Counted from the first letter of the stretch, positions 33,041-44,545 are shown. The stretch: 64,000 nucleotides of DNA from Chlorops oryzae (GCA_020466095.1 CM035807.1:77870595-77934594), one strand, 5' to 3'. Program-made: numbers and translations. The notes: generated from the sequence alone by a model not told the origin.

Positions 33041-33291
33041 TATCGCACACTAATCACTAAATCGGCACAACTCACAATTTTGAATTTCTCGGCAAACAGC
33101 CTATAACTCTCGACGCCTGTAAAATCAATTTCTTTTCTTTATTTTGTATTATTCTTAATTAACTGCAGAATCAATAAATATCAATATGAATTTTTCAAGT
33201 GCATCTTCTCCTGCAGTAAAATGTTGGCGAACATGAAATAATTGATTGAAAAAATTTTGAATTGTGCGGGTTTAGTGATTAGTGTGCGATA
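33041..33291. repeat. 21-bp perfect inverted repeat inside hAT-like element 2
   Basis: 33041-33061 (tatcgcacactaatcactaa plus a) is perfectly inverted at 33271-33291. A weaker continuation inward (caca, aattttgaa) suggests a 250-bp foldback. No target duplication identified. Confidence 0.7.
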
Positions 33292-33327
33292 TGTGTTTTC
33301 GGTCGCTCAGAAGTTAATGCGTACCAT

Positions 33328-34290
33328 CCCTGCAGTAATTGAGACTCACCCCCTACTCACCTATGGTGCACCTCAAAAAGACTACAACTAGTCCCCACAT
33401 AATTTACTCTTACATGCATTCAACTCACCTCTTTAACATGGGGCCTACATTAAAAAGAGAGTAGTGCATGTAAGACTCACCCATGGTGAGACGTTTTGGG
33501 TGAGTTGGAGGTCAATTGACGATTTTGTTTATTTATGGAAAAAAAAATTTTTAATATTTGTTTTATTTTTTTTCTTCTTGTTTTTACTTTGTTTATTTTT
33601 TGTTTTTATGTTTTTAATCTTTTTTTTTGTTTAAACATTAGTTATATTTTTTTAATTTTCTCGTCTCGAACGAACCTCGAACCGCTGATCTCTGGGTTGG
33701 TAAGTCTGCGTCTTAACCATTACGCTAAACAAGGAAATTTAATATGTTGATCAAATGCTGACTTGAGTTTATGGTTGCTCAAGTTATTGTGAAATATTGA
33801 ATTTTTCATAGAAAAAATTTTTCAATTGAAAAATTAATACTTAAAAAAAAATTTAATTATGAAAAAATACTTACATATTAAAGAAAAAAAATTTTTTTTT
33901 TCAAAATTAACTAATAAAAAAAATTAATTAAAATATGAACATAAAAAAAAACTCTAGGCAATAGAGAAGAAAAAAAAATGTCCAACCGAGCCAGGGATCG
34001 AATCTCGACCTGCGTGGTTGCTGAGCGAGAGTCTTACCCTTTACGCTAATCAACTCTTGACGGTACGCCGATCAGAATGCGAACTTAAAGCAGACAACAA
34101 CAAGCGCACAACAAGAGTACACAAAAAAATGAACTCACCGCCCCTCGATCTCTTACGGAACAGTCAGCGGTGAGACCTATAGAGGTCGATCTTAGGTTAG
34201 ACGTGCTCCATAGTTTTTATGGTCTAGTTGCTAACAGTCTCACCTAAGGTGGGTCCTATTTTGCAAACTGACCGCTCGTTTACTACAGGG
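33328..34290. mobile_element. AT-flanked element with CCCTGYAGTAA ends
   Basis: Ends CCCTGCAGTAATTGAG and the complement of CCCTGTAGTAAACGAG. The dinucleotide AT occurs on both sides (33326-33327, 34291-34292). 'ggtgag/ctcacc' motifs recur inside both arms. It contains the second SINE-like pair of tRNA-like heads. Superfamily uncertain; an AT duplication would fit ISL2EU-type elements. Confidence 0.5.
33540..34100 (-). repeat. SINE-like repeat copy 2 with two tRNA-like heads
   Basis: First head: box A TAGCGTAATGG at 33717-33727 and a GGTTCGAGGTT box B at 33673-33683 (minus strand). Second head: box A TAGCGTAAAGG at 34038-34048 with box-B-like GATTCGATCCC at 33994-34004. Flanks match the copy at 31915-32385. 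It resembles tRNA-derived SINEs rather than functional tRNAs. Confidence 0.55.
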
Positions 34291-35639
34291 ATGAATGAAT
34301 GAGATGACAATTTCATACTTTGCTTCAAATTAAGTAAGTTTTCCCAGCTAGCTTTTATCAAAACAAAACAGAGATATAAATTAGCATTTCCAGCCCTAAA
34401 CAATGTTATGCTGGCAGCAGAATTGCTGCATTCAAAGTCAAGTGATAGAAGCGTTTGGTCTCTAAAAATTTATTTTAGTTTTTAAGTTCTTTTAGTTTTA
34501 AGAATTTTGTTATGTTTGTGGAATGAATTCTATGTTTTTGATATTTTTTGTTTAATAAAAACGGAAAAAAGAACCATTTACTTCAAACAACTGTTTTGGT
34601 AGAATTTTGGTAGATTTTGTTGACAAGATTTGGTAAAAAATTTCTTAGGGCTGCGGCAACGCTGTTTGTGAGTTTAGTTTGGCATGAATGCTCCTGGAGG
34701 TAAGACCTATGTCGCTCGTCTTCGCAAAATGAAGAGCGAATTTGTATTTTATGAAGTTGTTGCACCACTACATGTTCATCAGGTTATATTTGCTTCTGTA
34801 TTGCGCCCAGCCCTGTTTAAAATCATTCTCCTACAGCTATATTCATTTACTAACAAAATATAGCTATGTTGGCTATGTTTGTTTGAAATCAAGACATTTC
34901 GCTAGCAGAAATTCATATAAAATATAGCAAATGCAGTAATAACGCCGTTGCTATAGTTTATAGCAAGCAAGTAGTAGTTCTGTTTTTTGAGTGTAACGAG
35001 CATAATTGACCAGAGCAGTACCCGTTTTATGGAGCAACCAATTTTTTAGGCCATTCCTCTGTACCGTTCCCTTCATCATCGCAGTCCGTTCAATCTGGTT
35101 GATCGGCAGGATGATCCTAAAAACTGACATCGCACTCTGCATTCTAGTTTGCCTTCGCTTAACTCGCCGAGGGGTGCGGGTGTATGCATACCTTTAAGCA
35201 AGAAAGGTAGCCACAGATCAAAAAATTAATTGCTGAGATTTGCTAGAGTTCCAAAGAACTACGAAGAGTAGACGAGTGTCACTCCGAATAAACCACGATA
35301 TCCGAAAGAATATATATAAAAAATCAATGTTCCATTCAAATTGAGGTGCCCAAGGTCGATGCCAAAAATCAGAATCTATTCTACTCGCGGCATATTCTTA
35401 TCGCTATCGACCTTTAAAATTTCCTGTTTGTGCCGTGCCGATCGAGAAAATTGGAAGCTCTCGGTGGTCTGAATCCTCCCTACCATGATAATGAACCGTT
35501 AATTTTGCTCATTATCCTTTCATGCGTGATCGCCTCAACGTATCCATTCGCATAGTTCACATTTAAAATTTAGGTCATTTTTTTTTTTGGTACCCACTTC
35601 AAAGAGACTTCCGGTTTAACGAGATGAAAAACCGATGTA

Positions 35640-36212
35640 TTTCAAAAGGTCCTATTTCGAGGCAGTTTTAAGAATTTTATGACATACCCTAGTAGGTACT
35701 GGAGGTACCCTTAATAATGGACCAATCAAGGAAATTTTTTGAGAGTATGTTTATGGCTACAAAGGAAGCATAAGTGCCAAATTTTGGGTGTAGGAGACAA
35801 CTTTCGAAAAACGCCCTTCTGCCACGCCCACTTTTCAAATTTTTGGAAATCATATTACTTGCCTTTAAACATGTTAAAATATCAAATTTCATCAAATTAT
35901 CTTGTAAAACTTCGATTTTAGAGCAGTTTTTGTGATTTTCATAACAGACCCTAGTACAGGAGGTACCCCTAAAATGGTCAAATCAGGTCCATTTTCAAAC
36001 TTGTTCTTACTCATGTCGGCGTGAGCAAGCATACCAAAGATAGCTCAACTCCTTCGATAAGAAAAATGTATACAGACAGACGGACGGACATGTCTAAATC
36101 GAATCTCCTGGTGACGCTGATCATTTCTATATACATTTTGTATGGTCTATCTGGACTCGTTCTGGATGTTACACACAACCACACAAACGCAATATACCCT
36201 CGACACAGAGTG
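35640..36212 (+). mobile_element. helentron-like family B copy 2, 3' part
   Basis: Continues the element broken at 31539: 'gacataccctagtaggtactggaggtaccc', 'cgcccttctgccacgcccacttttcaa', a repeated 'agaccctagtacaggaggtacccct', 'gatagctcaactccttcgataag', 'cagacggacggacatgtctaaatcgaatctcctggtgacg' and 'ataccctcgacacagagtgt'. The final half of the 3' hairpin is missing. Confidence 0.78.
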
Positions 36213-38344
36213 TCTATATTCATATGCGAGGACTTCCCCGATTGCGATCAATACTCAACAGATACACACACACGGACACACAGCCTCCTTTAAGCACCCG
36301 ATCCGATTCATTATCATGCGGCACTGGACCAAATAGTAATTAAACACTTTTCGCATTGCGAACGCAACATCGTCGTATCGCAGACTGATCACTTAAAATT
36401 CCAGAAAATTCCAGAAAATCTGTGAAAATTTCTCACGATCGCAATCGCCGTGGTAGTGGTACGTAGTGCTTAGAGGCAATAACAGAGCGGCACTATTTGA
36501 CAAATCTGAAGAGCAGGACTGCGACAAACGGCGAACATAAAAAATCTGTCAATTGCAACAAATCTGACTCAAAACGTGAACAAAGCCGCAAATGATGTTT
36601 CGATGTTCTAGTAACGTTTCGTTAGATTACGTCGCGTTACGTCTCGCAACAGACGACGATGCTCTTCTAGGTGATCGAGCTCCAATTGTCATAAGTAAGC
36701 GAGCAAAAGGAATTAGGCGACCAAAAACCATTGGTTGGCCATATGGACATTATTTCTTTCCAGTTTTATTGGGGAAAAGTTGTTTGAAAAATTGGTGACG
36801 ACACTTTCCCCCACCCTCTTGAGGATTTAACCATTTCGACTTCACACTCGTATAGACGATGACTTTTATGTTGGATTTTAATTTTATTTCGATGGATGCC
36901 ACGCTTGCGTCACGACTTATTACAGCTTGCCGACTCTCAGGTGCTACAATATACAAGAGAGAAGTAGAGGAGCAAACGGTGTGACATACAGATATGTAAG
37001 CCCGGTTTTTATAGCGGCACGGCTCACAGTGTCACGTCTCCATACATTTTTTGGAAAAAATAAGAGTTATCGGAGGGCAATGAAATTGGGCAGGAGTATT
37101 AGGTACTATAGGCCTAGTTAAGAAATTTTGAAAAAAAAAAACATGGAGTTCCGCCCCCTGCCGCCCCCACCCACCATATTACGAGAAGTCCTAACCTCCC
37201 TAATTTTTATCCTAGAGAATTGAAATACGGTACATAGATTGACGGACACACATAAAAGACAAAAATGAAAAAACAAATTTGTAATGCCACGCCTACTTTT
37301 CAAAATACGCCCCTTCGAAGTTTGAAGATTACAGCATTTAAAACCAAGATACATATATAGAAAATAAGATTACGCTTTGCGCAGCTCCGTTACGTTGCTT
37401 ACAAAAATCAGCTGATAATATGACGTCACAGGACACAATAACAAAGCAAACCATGAAAGCAAACAAATATTTTCCGAAAATTTGTGCTTGTCAAAAATTC
37501 GTTTTCAGTTTTCTCGCGTTTTTGTGTTGAATACATTTTAAGTGCCTTGTGACGATATGCGCAGAATGATTCATTATTATTTTAAGATCGGAGCAATCTG
37601 GTTTCTATAAATCTTGATTTAAACCCTGATCAAAATTTTTGAGGGAAATAAAAAATGTGAAGAATATTTGGCGGCTTTGTTAACTATGCCTTTATATCAA
37701 TCAAGAAACAAAAGCAGTTTTGATCATACGCAAGCTCTATAGTAAGTACATTCAAGTGAAAACGCGCGAAAATGCAAGAGATAAAGCGCCTCTTCGCTGT
37801 GTTGAATATCGTTGATACTAATGAAGAAATGTAGTTTTCATTGATTTTTTTTGGGTTAGACATTTGGGTTAGAAAAGCTCCAATTTTTACTGTGCAGAGC
37901 TTTAAAACAAGTCAAACTCTCTAAAAATGCGTAAAATTTTTCAATGAAACTATACAAATCTCTATTAACATCCAAGGTATATTAAATACATAAAAAAGTT
38001 TTGAACTTAATTTTACAAAGACTCACTCCCGGAGCTTTCAAATTCTGAGTCTGATGAAATAAAGACCTCAAAATCTATATTCTAAGACGATATACTGTCA
38101 TCATCGTCATCATCATTATTTAATAAAACGTAATTTTCCTATTCTTTGCACAATTGTTTTTTTCTCGTGCACAGTTTTCTATATTTGTGAATTTGTGGTT
38201 CAGAGGATAGCATCAAATGCTTAAAAACATCAATGTTATTTTTTCTCTTGAAAATTTTCTGGCATTGTGTAATTATGTTCCTATTTTACAAAAAAGATGT
38301 CGTAATAAATTACAATATTTTACATATTAAATGCACTTACTCTC
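36213..38344. other. intergenic with one helentron-like remnant
   Basis: The stretch at 37060-37350 has the 'caatgaaattgggca', 'gccacgcctacttttcaaaa' and 'gccccttcgaag' vocabulary of the fly helentron-like repeats. The rest is AT-rich with no supported gene. Confidence 0.4.
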
Positions 38345-38600
38345 AAATGTATTTCGAAAGACGAGCTTGGCCAATTCGAGTATTTCGTATGAAACCGCTC
38401 TTTGTATCGTTTGCAGCTATTCCACCGAGTGTAAAATTGCAAAATAATTATCCTTACTCTTTCTTTTAGGTTATCTTCATCAATATTTTCATTTATTTCA
38501 TTTTTTACAAATGAAAACATTTCGCTTTGCTTTTCTGTTGTTATTTTGTGGGAAGCCGCTATCCAAACGTGAAACAAATCGACAATTTTTAACTCCGAGG
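38345..38600 (-). pseudogene. exon-like coding segment of unknown origin
   Basis: The minus strand is open from an acceptor-like TTTTTTCTTTAG (about 38615-38604) to a donor-like AGA/GTAAGT (about 38344). It encodes about 86 residues with biased, protein-like composition, including ILQFYTRWNSCKRYKERF and SNWPSSSFEI. There is no good ATG. Just downstream on the same strand (38270-38160) a short open stretch (KIFKRKNNIDVFKHLM) could follow in phase after the AG near 38270. I do not recognise the family. A decayed transposon protein is most likely; a real exon is possible. Confidence 0.3.
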
Positions 38601-38619
38601 TCACTAAAGAAAAAACGCT

Positions 38620-40425
38620 CCGTTTACGAACGGTGAAAATTGGGACAGCCTATCTTTTTATATGTTATTCTTCTTAGTTAGTGCAATAATATTTTATAAA
38701 AATTAAAAAAGAGAAATTTGGTAAATTGAGAAATTCAATTTTAAAAATTAAACTTTATTTCAAATTAATTCAATTTGTTGTTGTTTACTTTATGCCAATG
38801 ACAGTGAACGTGAATTATAAACAAACTTAAAATTAATCAAGGTTACCTAGTAGTACTAACTTTATTTTTTAATTTGATATTTTAAACTTAATGACCGGAT
38901 CACAACTCACAAGTACAGAGCAACTAAAGCACAAGTAATTATATTGAAGTTTTTGTACTTAAAATCAGCAATTTACATAACTTCAAAGTTTGAGAGCATT
39001 CTGTGCGGCAATGGCTAAACATATTGACATAATTCTTTTTAATTTTTCTTAATATGAATATTATCCATCGAAATTCATAAAATTATTTTAACAATTCGAA
39101 CCTCGAGTTTTGGCATTTTTTCCGCTCACGTGACACTGTGCGGCTTCGCCTTATCTCTAGCCAAGATTGTTGATTGTGGTGAGGAGGATTTTTTCTTTAT
39201 TTTGCTTCTTTTTCTCTAGCGACGACTGCGATCAAATGCGAGACGCCTCCAGCCGGCAATGCTGCTCATCGATAATGATGATCGTCGAACATTTGGAGGC
39301 TTGATGGGCGAGAATATATATGTATACATTTTTTTTTTTTTGGCGGCCAAGGTACTTAAGTGTGACAATCGTTTGTTAACGTAGCGCGTTACGTGTTTGG
39401 GCCATTGGAGCGCTTCCTCATGTGGAACATGGCGGCGGTGTGGTTCTCAATCTTGGTATAGAGATATGCCAATTTCTATACACCATTGTGACGGCTCACA
39501 AGCGTTTGACATTGCATTCGATGCCGCACATCAATACGGAAGCGGCGACAATGGGGTGTCGATGGGGTCCCTATTTCAATGTTGAAAGGTCACTACCACC
39601 AGCCATTCGGTTCCAGTGGCTTTAATTGGATGAGATAACTTCTTTTATTTTTTTTTTTTGAAAAGAATTTCTTAAAACTTTTCAATTTTTTTCTTGTTTT
39701 TTTTTTTTTTTTTTGATTTCAAATTCTTTTTTTGGGGCCATTTGCTATGGCTCTTCACTTCATCCTGTCACGTCGTTTCATATCGAATCGCATTCACAAT
39801 TCCATCAGATTTCATTTGTACGTGCAGAAACGATAAATAAATGACAAAATCGAAAACATTTCATAAAAGACTTTGGACCGTGCACATGCAGTCCATCAAA
39901 TGGAGTTTTCGATAATTCAACCGAATCGAGTCAAGTCTCAAGACTCGAGCAGGCACCTCAGCTCCTTGCATATGAAACGAGTGCGCGCGCGGTGTGACTT
40001 TGAGGTCTTTGGCTCAGTATTTCTTTTGTTGTTGCCGTTCAAGTCGTTTCTGGCCGTTTTTGATATGCAACCGACACGTTCCTTCGAAGCTCGTTTCCAT
40101 CGTCGTCATCTTCATCTCTGACACGGCAAAAGCGGCAACGGAAACGGCAGCAGCAGCAGCAGCAGTTGCAGCGACAAAGCTACCCTCTCTGTGCTCTGGC
40201 TGCTCTTTTGCATGTCATTGTAAACTTTCACATATTGTGACGTATTTATGGATATCTGGTGCCACAATTTTCATGCACGAATATCCATCTCCATGTCACA
40301 ACATGATCTGCTTCGGCATGCAATGTAAGCTCCGTAATTTGTGTTCAGTCGTTCGGAAGCGAGTTTCAATGAAAATGTTTCAAATTTCAATTTTGAATGC
40401 ACATTTTTTTATGATCCCTTTTAAG
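38620..40425. other. intergenic, nothing firm
   Basis: AT-rich to 39100, then a more balanced block (39100-40400) with a CAG run at 40147-40166 and poly-T runs near 39650-39715. No supported exon. Confidence 0.4.
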
Positions 40426-40430
40426 CATTG

Positions 40431-41296
40431 CACAGTGGTTTAATATCCAGTTTTTGAGGAATAAAATTGAAGGAGTTGTTGTTGAGCAATAAATTTTCGC
40501 ACATGTATTTATCTTGGTAATATTAATAAAATATGAGATTTTCATCAAAATCGGCTACGCCCACCACCCATCTCCCAAACACCCCAAAAGGTTGTTCTCA
40601 TATAAAACTTTCATTTTTTGTCGGAACTCCTTAACATTTTGCCCAAACCTAAAAAACACACCCTGAGAATTTCATCAAAATCAAAAAATATTTACTTTAA
40701 ATTTAAATTCTTATCTTTCTCAATCCAAATTTTGAAAATATCGGCATACGAAATAAAGTGAATTTTTAGCAGCGGACTAGAACGGACGCGGTAAATATTG
40801 CATTCATATAAAAGCACACAAAATACCCTCTCAGAAAATATATATATGTCGTGGAACCCCTTGGAACCTCGTGAAATCAGCTCCACTGAATACACAAATT
40901 ATTAACAAATTTGTGTATAAAAGACAACATATTTAAACTACGAAATACCACAACTGTGACAACTATTTGCACAAACTAAAACAATATTTCAAATCTCCAT
41001 ACATTCATTGATATTTTCCATATTTAATACGAACTTTTTTTGCGTTTTTTCTCTTTTTACGGCTGTTTAAACTTTAAGTATTCTTTCACTACATCAAACT
41101 TCAACAAACAGAGAATTCAAAACAATGACTTTTCAGCTGTTGCCTAAAACCTGATTTCCACCGGCACTTTTTATTCAATTTGTACACTAATCGGAACTTT
41201 TGTAGTCAAATAGTCAAATGGCATTTTCGGTTTTGCGAAATGAAAAGGTTGAAATTTTGATTAAATTCCTCAAAAATTGGATTTTAAACCACTGTG
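40431..41296. mobile_element. 866-bp inverted-repeat element, CACAGTGG ends
   Basis: The left arm CACAGTGGTTTAATATCCAG plus tttttgaggaat is mirrored at 41260-41296 with only a few changes over about 33 bp. cattg (40426-40430, 41297-41301) flanks both ends as a possible 5-bp duplication, though tgca is an alternative. The interior includes 'cgcccaccaccc' sequence. Non-coding. Confidence 0.7.
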
Positions 41297-41301
41297 CATT
41301 G

Positions 41302-43425
41302 GGGACACGAAAAAGTAAGGTTCTTTCTTCAATGTTGGCCAAGGTCAGTTCAGAGGTCAAAGTATCAAATGGCCATTTCCTTCACAAAATATAATATATA
41401 ACCTTGACCTTTGTGCGAAACATTGAAGGGACTTTAACCCATTACGAGCTATTGTGATACACAAAAAAAAAAAACCAAATTAAAAAATAAATAAAATATA
41501 GTTTTTAAAGGGAGAGAAATATTTGTTGAGATAAGGTATGTCCCTGCAGCCCTGCGGAGAAATGGGTTGGCTCCATTCAGGGCCGGATTTTTATGCAGAG
41601 CCGTATAATAGATTAATTTTTTTGTAATTTTTTCCTGATTTTTACAAACGTGTGATGGCAATAAGACAAGAAGCATTTGATCATAGCTTGCAGAGTTAAA
41701 TTTGATAAAATCAAGGCGATTACACTTTAATCCTCCGTAAAACGACAAAAAATAACATAGGTTAGGGGGCATTTTTTTCCATTCTATTTATTCAGTTTTA
41801 ATGAAAAAGAAAACTTCAAAATTTATTCGACAATGTTGAAGAATTTATCACTTTTCTAACATCACAACAGCCAAGTTCAGAAAGCAACTTAGCCACCTCA
41901 CACCACACACCCCACATTGCACAACACACAGCGAAAACTTGCGCAAAAAACCAACTCCCACTTGGGTCACTCATATCATAATAGTAGCTCATCAATTTCC
42001 ATTAAAGTTAATAACGTTACTTACGCCGAAATGATAACTTACGGTCACGCAGCGTTCGGGCCGTAAACGAACAGTTAGCTTCGAGCAGAGAGATAGTCAT
42101 CATAATAAAAAACTGGAATGTGGACAGCCATAAAAAAGCTTTTTCATAATTTTTTCTACTCTTCGTCGTCTCTTAACGAAACGGTCGCGGCGTTGGTGTG
42201 AGAGATAAAAGACGAGATATGGTCTTTTGCTGCGTTTTCTTCTTGGATAATAGATTTCTATCAAATTTCATATGAAAGTTGACAAATCACAGCGAAAGGT
42301 CAGTGGTAAAAGCACAAAAAAAAAAAAAATATAATAAATTAAATAAAAACCAAATAAATAAATATTAAAATAAATGTGAGAACATATTTTCAGAACGAGG
42401 GAGATATACATAAATAATTGTTTATTGATGCAGGACGCTCTTTTATGGTACGTACAATCAATTATTTAGTCTCGGACTATTCAAAGAAAAGTAGGAAAAA
42501 TTCCCCTCAATTAAAATTCTTTGGCATTAAAAATAAATTCGAAAGCATTTCAGGTTTTATTCAAACGACCCACGTAAATAAATTGACAGAAACTGACAAT
42601 CACTTTGCCACATTATCGGGTCGTACTTCTGGTGTTAAATTCGTGAAATGTGCTTGAAAAATGACAATTCACAATAATTCAATTCGTTGGTTTCGCGTAT
42701 ATCGCGGAACTGTCAAATAAATGAAGACGACTATCAGGATTCCATGTCGTGGCGGAGTTTGTTACACTGCGGCGATATTAAAAGAAAAATCACTGCGCGT
42801 CGGTCTGTTATATGCAATAAAAAAGTACGGATAAGTTTGGAGTACATTTGGTACCTTGACGCGATTGCTGCTTGTCATGACTTACCCAGAGCTAACATTG
42901 TATATGGCCACTGGACATGGATTTCTGCGAAATAGTTGCAGCACTATTCGATTAGGCCAATTATGGCTAGTTAACATGGTCGTACTAATAGAATTTCAGT
43001 CCGGAGTGCTTTGAGTTATGCGAATTTTGTGACTAAGAAACTGCAATAATTTTCATTGAAAAGCTTTTGGTGCTGATGAAGAACGAATTTTCGAGTGTTT
43101 TTGCGACCAATTTCATAAATGGAATTTTCGTTTTTATTTTTGCGGTAGCCTTTTCAACTAGATCCCCCACTCCCTCTCTCTCTTTCTTTCTCTCTTGCTC
43201 TATTTCTACCTTTCTCTCGCTCTGACCATCTCTCCCTTTTATAATATCCCTGCAGAAGATTGGGGTAAATTGGGGTCTTGGCGAGTAATCCTCGAGTAAA
43301 GGAAAAATAACTAGTGCACGAGTAAAGACACGGGCAGTGGCGAAAAACTAGTGGCGTGCTTAACGAGTAGTCTACAGTTCAATTTTGCTCAAACATTAAA
43401 TGTAAAATAAGTATTTGCTGCTCGT
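41302..43425. other. intergenic, nothing firm
   Basis: Contains a lone hAT-like end (CAGGGCCGGATTT near 41578) without a partner, and a CT-rich stretch at 43165-43220. No supported gene. Confidence 0.4.
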
Positions 43426-43429
43426 GAAT

Positions 43430-43505
43430 CACATAGTTTGCTTGCGGTGTGAAAAGTTTGCGCGATTACCACTCTCAAAGGATCGAGTTCGAATCCTCTC
43501 GCAGG
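43430..43505 (+). repeat. tRNA-like module (SINE head or tRNA pseudogene)
   Basis: A 10/11 box B (AGTTCGAATCC, 43486-43496) lies 3' of a degenerate D-arm region. GCTTGCG near 43439 can pair with CGCAGGC near 43500 as a 7-bp acceptor-like stem with one G-U. The T-arm does not pair, so a functional tRNA is unlikely. Confidence 0.45.
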
Positions 43506-43692
43506 CGAAAAAATGTGGTAAAGTTAAAAAAATACAAAAAATTCAAAGTGGGAAAACAAGCTGCCAAGAAAGACTTCGGCAATGCTGTCTGAGAACTTCG
43601 CGCACAAACTTTTTCAAAAATGCTTTTGAATTTGAAACCTTTTATTTATTTGATTTTTATTCTTAGGATTTAAATTTTAACTACTTATTTAA

Positions 43693-43770
43693 AAGTTTGC
43701 TGAGCGGAGAAGCTAACCCGGACCCTCCGAATCATGAGGCGAACGCGCCACCCATGAGCCACGAAAGCAC
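43693..43770 (-). repeat. tRNA-like module in opposite orientation
   Basis: On the minus strand, perfect box A TGGCTCATGGG (43751-43761) is followed by a box-B-like GGGTTAGCTTC. It stands about 200 bp from the + strand module at 43430-43505 and faces it. Confidence 0.45.
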
Positions 43771-44545
43771 ATCCCGTTTCACTTCCCACGAACGTAATAT
43801 ATGAAGTGTACTTAATTAGTCTGTAGTTCTGCACTAGTTCAAACGCGAGCAGGAATTTTTCAATGACAGCACAATGTTTAAACCGTCAGTTGAATACATT
43901 TGTGAACGAATTTAACGGCAAGTAGTACTGGGACATTTAAGAGTACTCTTAGGCCATACCCTGGAGTACTCCAAGCTTCTACACGGATGCTCACACATGC
44001 CCGATGAGTCTTGATTCTTGAACTTTCGATAGTAAGCTCAAATATATTCGAAGAAAGGTAAAACAACACACGATAAAGAATTTTTATGGATGTTTTTTCA
44101 TGGGTGGTCTGTGCTTCTAAATGAAAAATATAATTTCAAAAGTTCAATTTAAGCTATGTTAGATAGTCAAAAAAAAAAAAACCTGCTCCATATGCAGCGA
44201 TGTTAAGGGCTTTAAAATGACGGAAGCCATAAAAGCTTTACGATTCTTTTGATACTTTTTTAATATTTAAGAAGGTACGAAAAATATTTAACAATATTTT
44301 TCGATTTTAAAATAGGTCCACAGTTTTTTTCGCAAATATTTCCGCTCGTACTGTTGCCATTAACAACTCGTTTAAACATAATACTATTAAATGTTTTAAT
44401 TTAAGTTATTACCACACGCAGAGCTGATTTTATATGCACGAAAAATTGCAAATATGCTCGAAAAAAAAGAAAATATGCATGAAAAAATTTATTTCAAATA
44501 AAATATTTTAATTATTTTTAAGATTTTTCTATATTAGCTGCTTAA
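43771..44545. other. AT-rich intergenic with hAT-like outer end
   Basis: CAGAGCTGATTTTATATGC at 44418 resembles, in inverse, the sequence ending 'gcaaatatccgctct' near 45288. These may be the ends of a larger hAT-like element enclosing 44546-45020. No duplication found. Confidence 0.35.

Larger units (their letters stand above)
32827..34664. mobile_element. hAT-like element 2, nested, 8-bp duplication tttgtgag
   Basis: Inverted ends CAGTGTTGCCG and CGGCAACGCTG (one mismatch) with a perfect 8-bp duplication tttgtgag (32819-32826, 34665-34672). Sub-terminal 'ttttggtagaatt' occurs near both ends (32838 and 34594-34620). The interior has no recognisable transposase and carries further inserts. 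Confidence 0.86.
32623..34815. mobile_element. hAT-like element 1, 8-bp duplication tttaaaat
   Basis: Inverted ends CAGGGCTGGGC (32623) and GCCCAGCCCTG (to 34815) with a perfect 8-bp target duplication tttaaaat (32615-32622, 34816-34823). Excision restores 'aatcattctc', which is found in the uninterrupted upstream tandem unit at 32559-32568. Without its own insert it is about 347 bp, so it is non-autonomous. Confidence 0.88.
31630..34993. mobile_element. TA-flanked 'GCTATA-rich' element (carries nested inserts)
   Basis: Ends CACTGAAAAAA and TTTTTTGAGTG, flanked by TA (31628-31629, 34994-34995). The body is dense in 'tgctata/tatagca' motifs at both ends (31640-31860 and 34833-34975). It also holds a tandem duplication of about 43 bp (32520-32562 and 32581-32624). 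Later insertions occupy most of its span. Confidence 0.65.
31542..35637. mobile_element. pogo/Tigger-like element splitting family B copy 2
   Basis: Begins CAGCGGTTTCTCACTTTAACGAG after TA (31540-31541) and ends in the complement of CATCGGTTTTTCATCT before TA (35638-35639). Removing it together with one TA rejoins 'aagtttcat' to 'tttcaaaagg...gaggcagtttt', as in family B copies at 16826-16867 and 61398-61440. The residual DNA at 34996-35637 has no recognisable transposase. Most of its length is later insertions. Confidence 0.7.

Noticed and set aside
34951..35142. Possible pogo transposase fragment on the minus strand
   Set aside because: Lies inside the pogo-like element, but I see neither the helix-turn-helix nor the DDE motifs, so I did not call it.
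39994..40443. 149-codon open frame on the + strand
   Set aside because: Built around a CAG/GCA run giving poly-Ala; no domain or gene structure.
41578..41602. hAT-like element starting CAGGGCCGGATTT
   Set aside because: Only one end is visible; no partner end or target duplication was found nearby.
43430..43505. Functional tRNA gene
   Set aside because: Box B and an acceptor-like stem are present, but the T-arm does not pair and no good box A or anticodon arm is visible.
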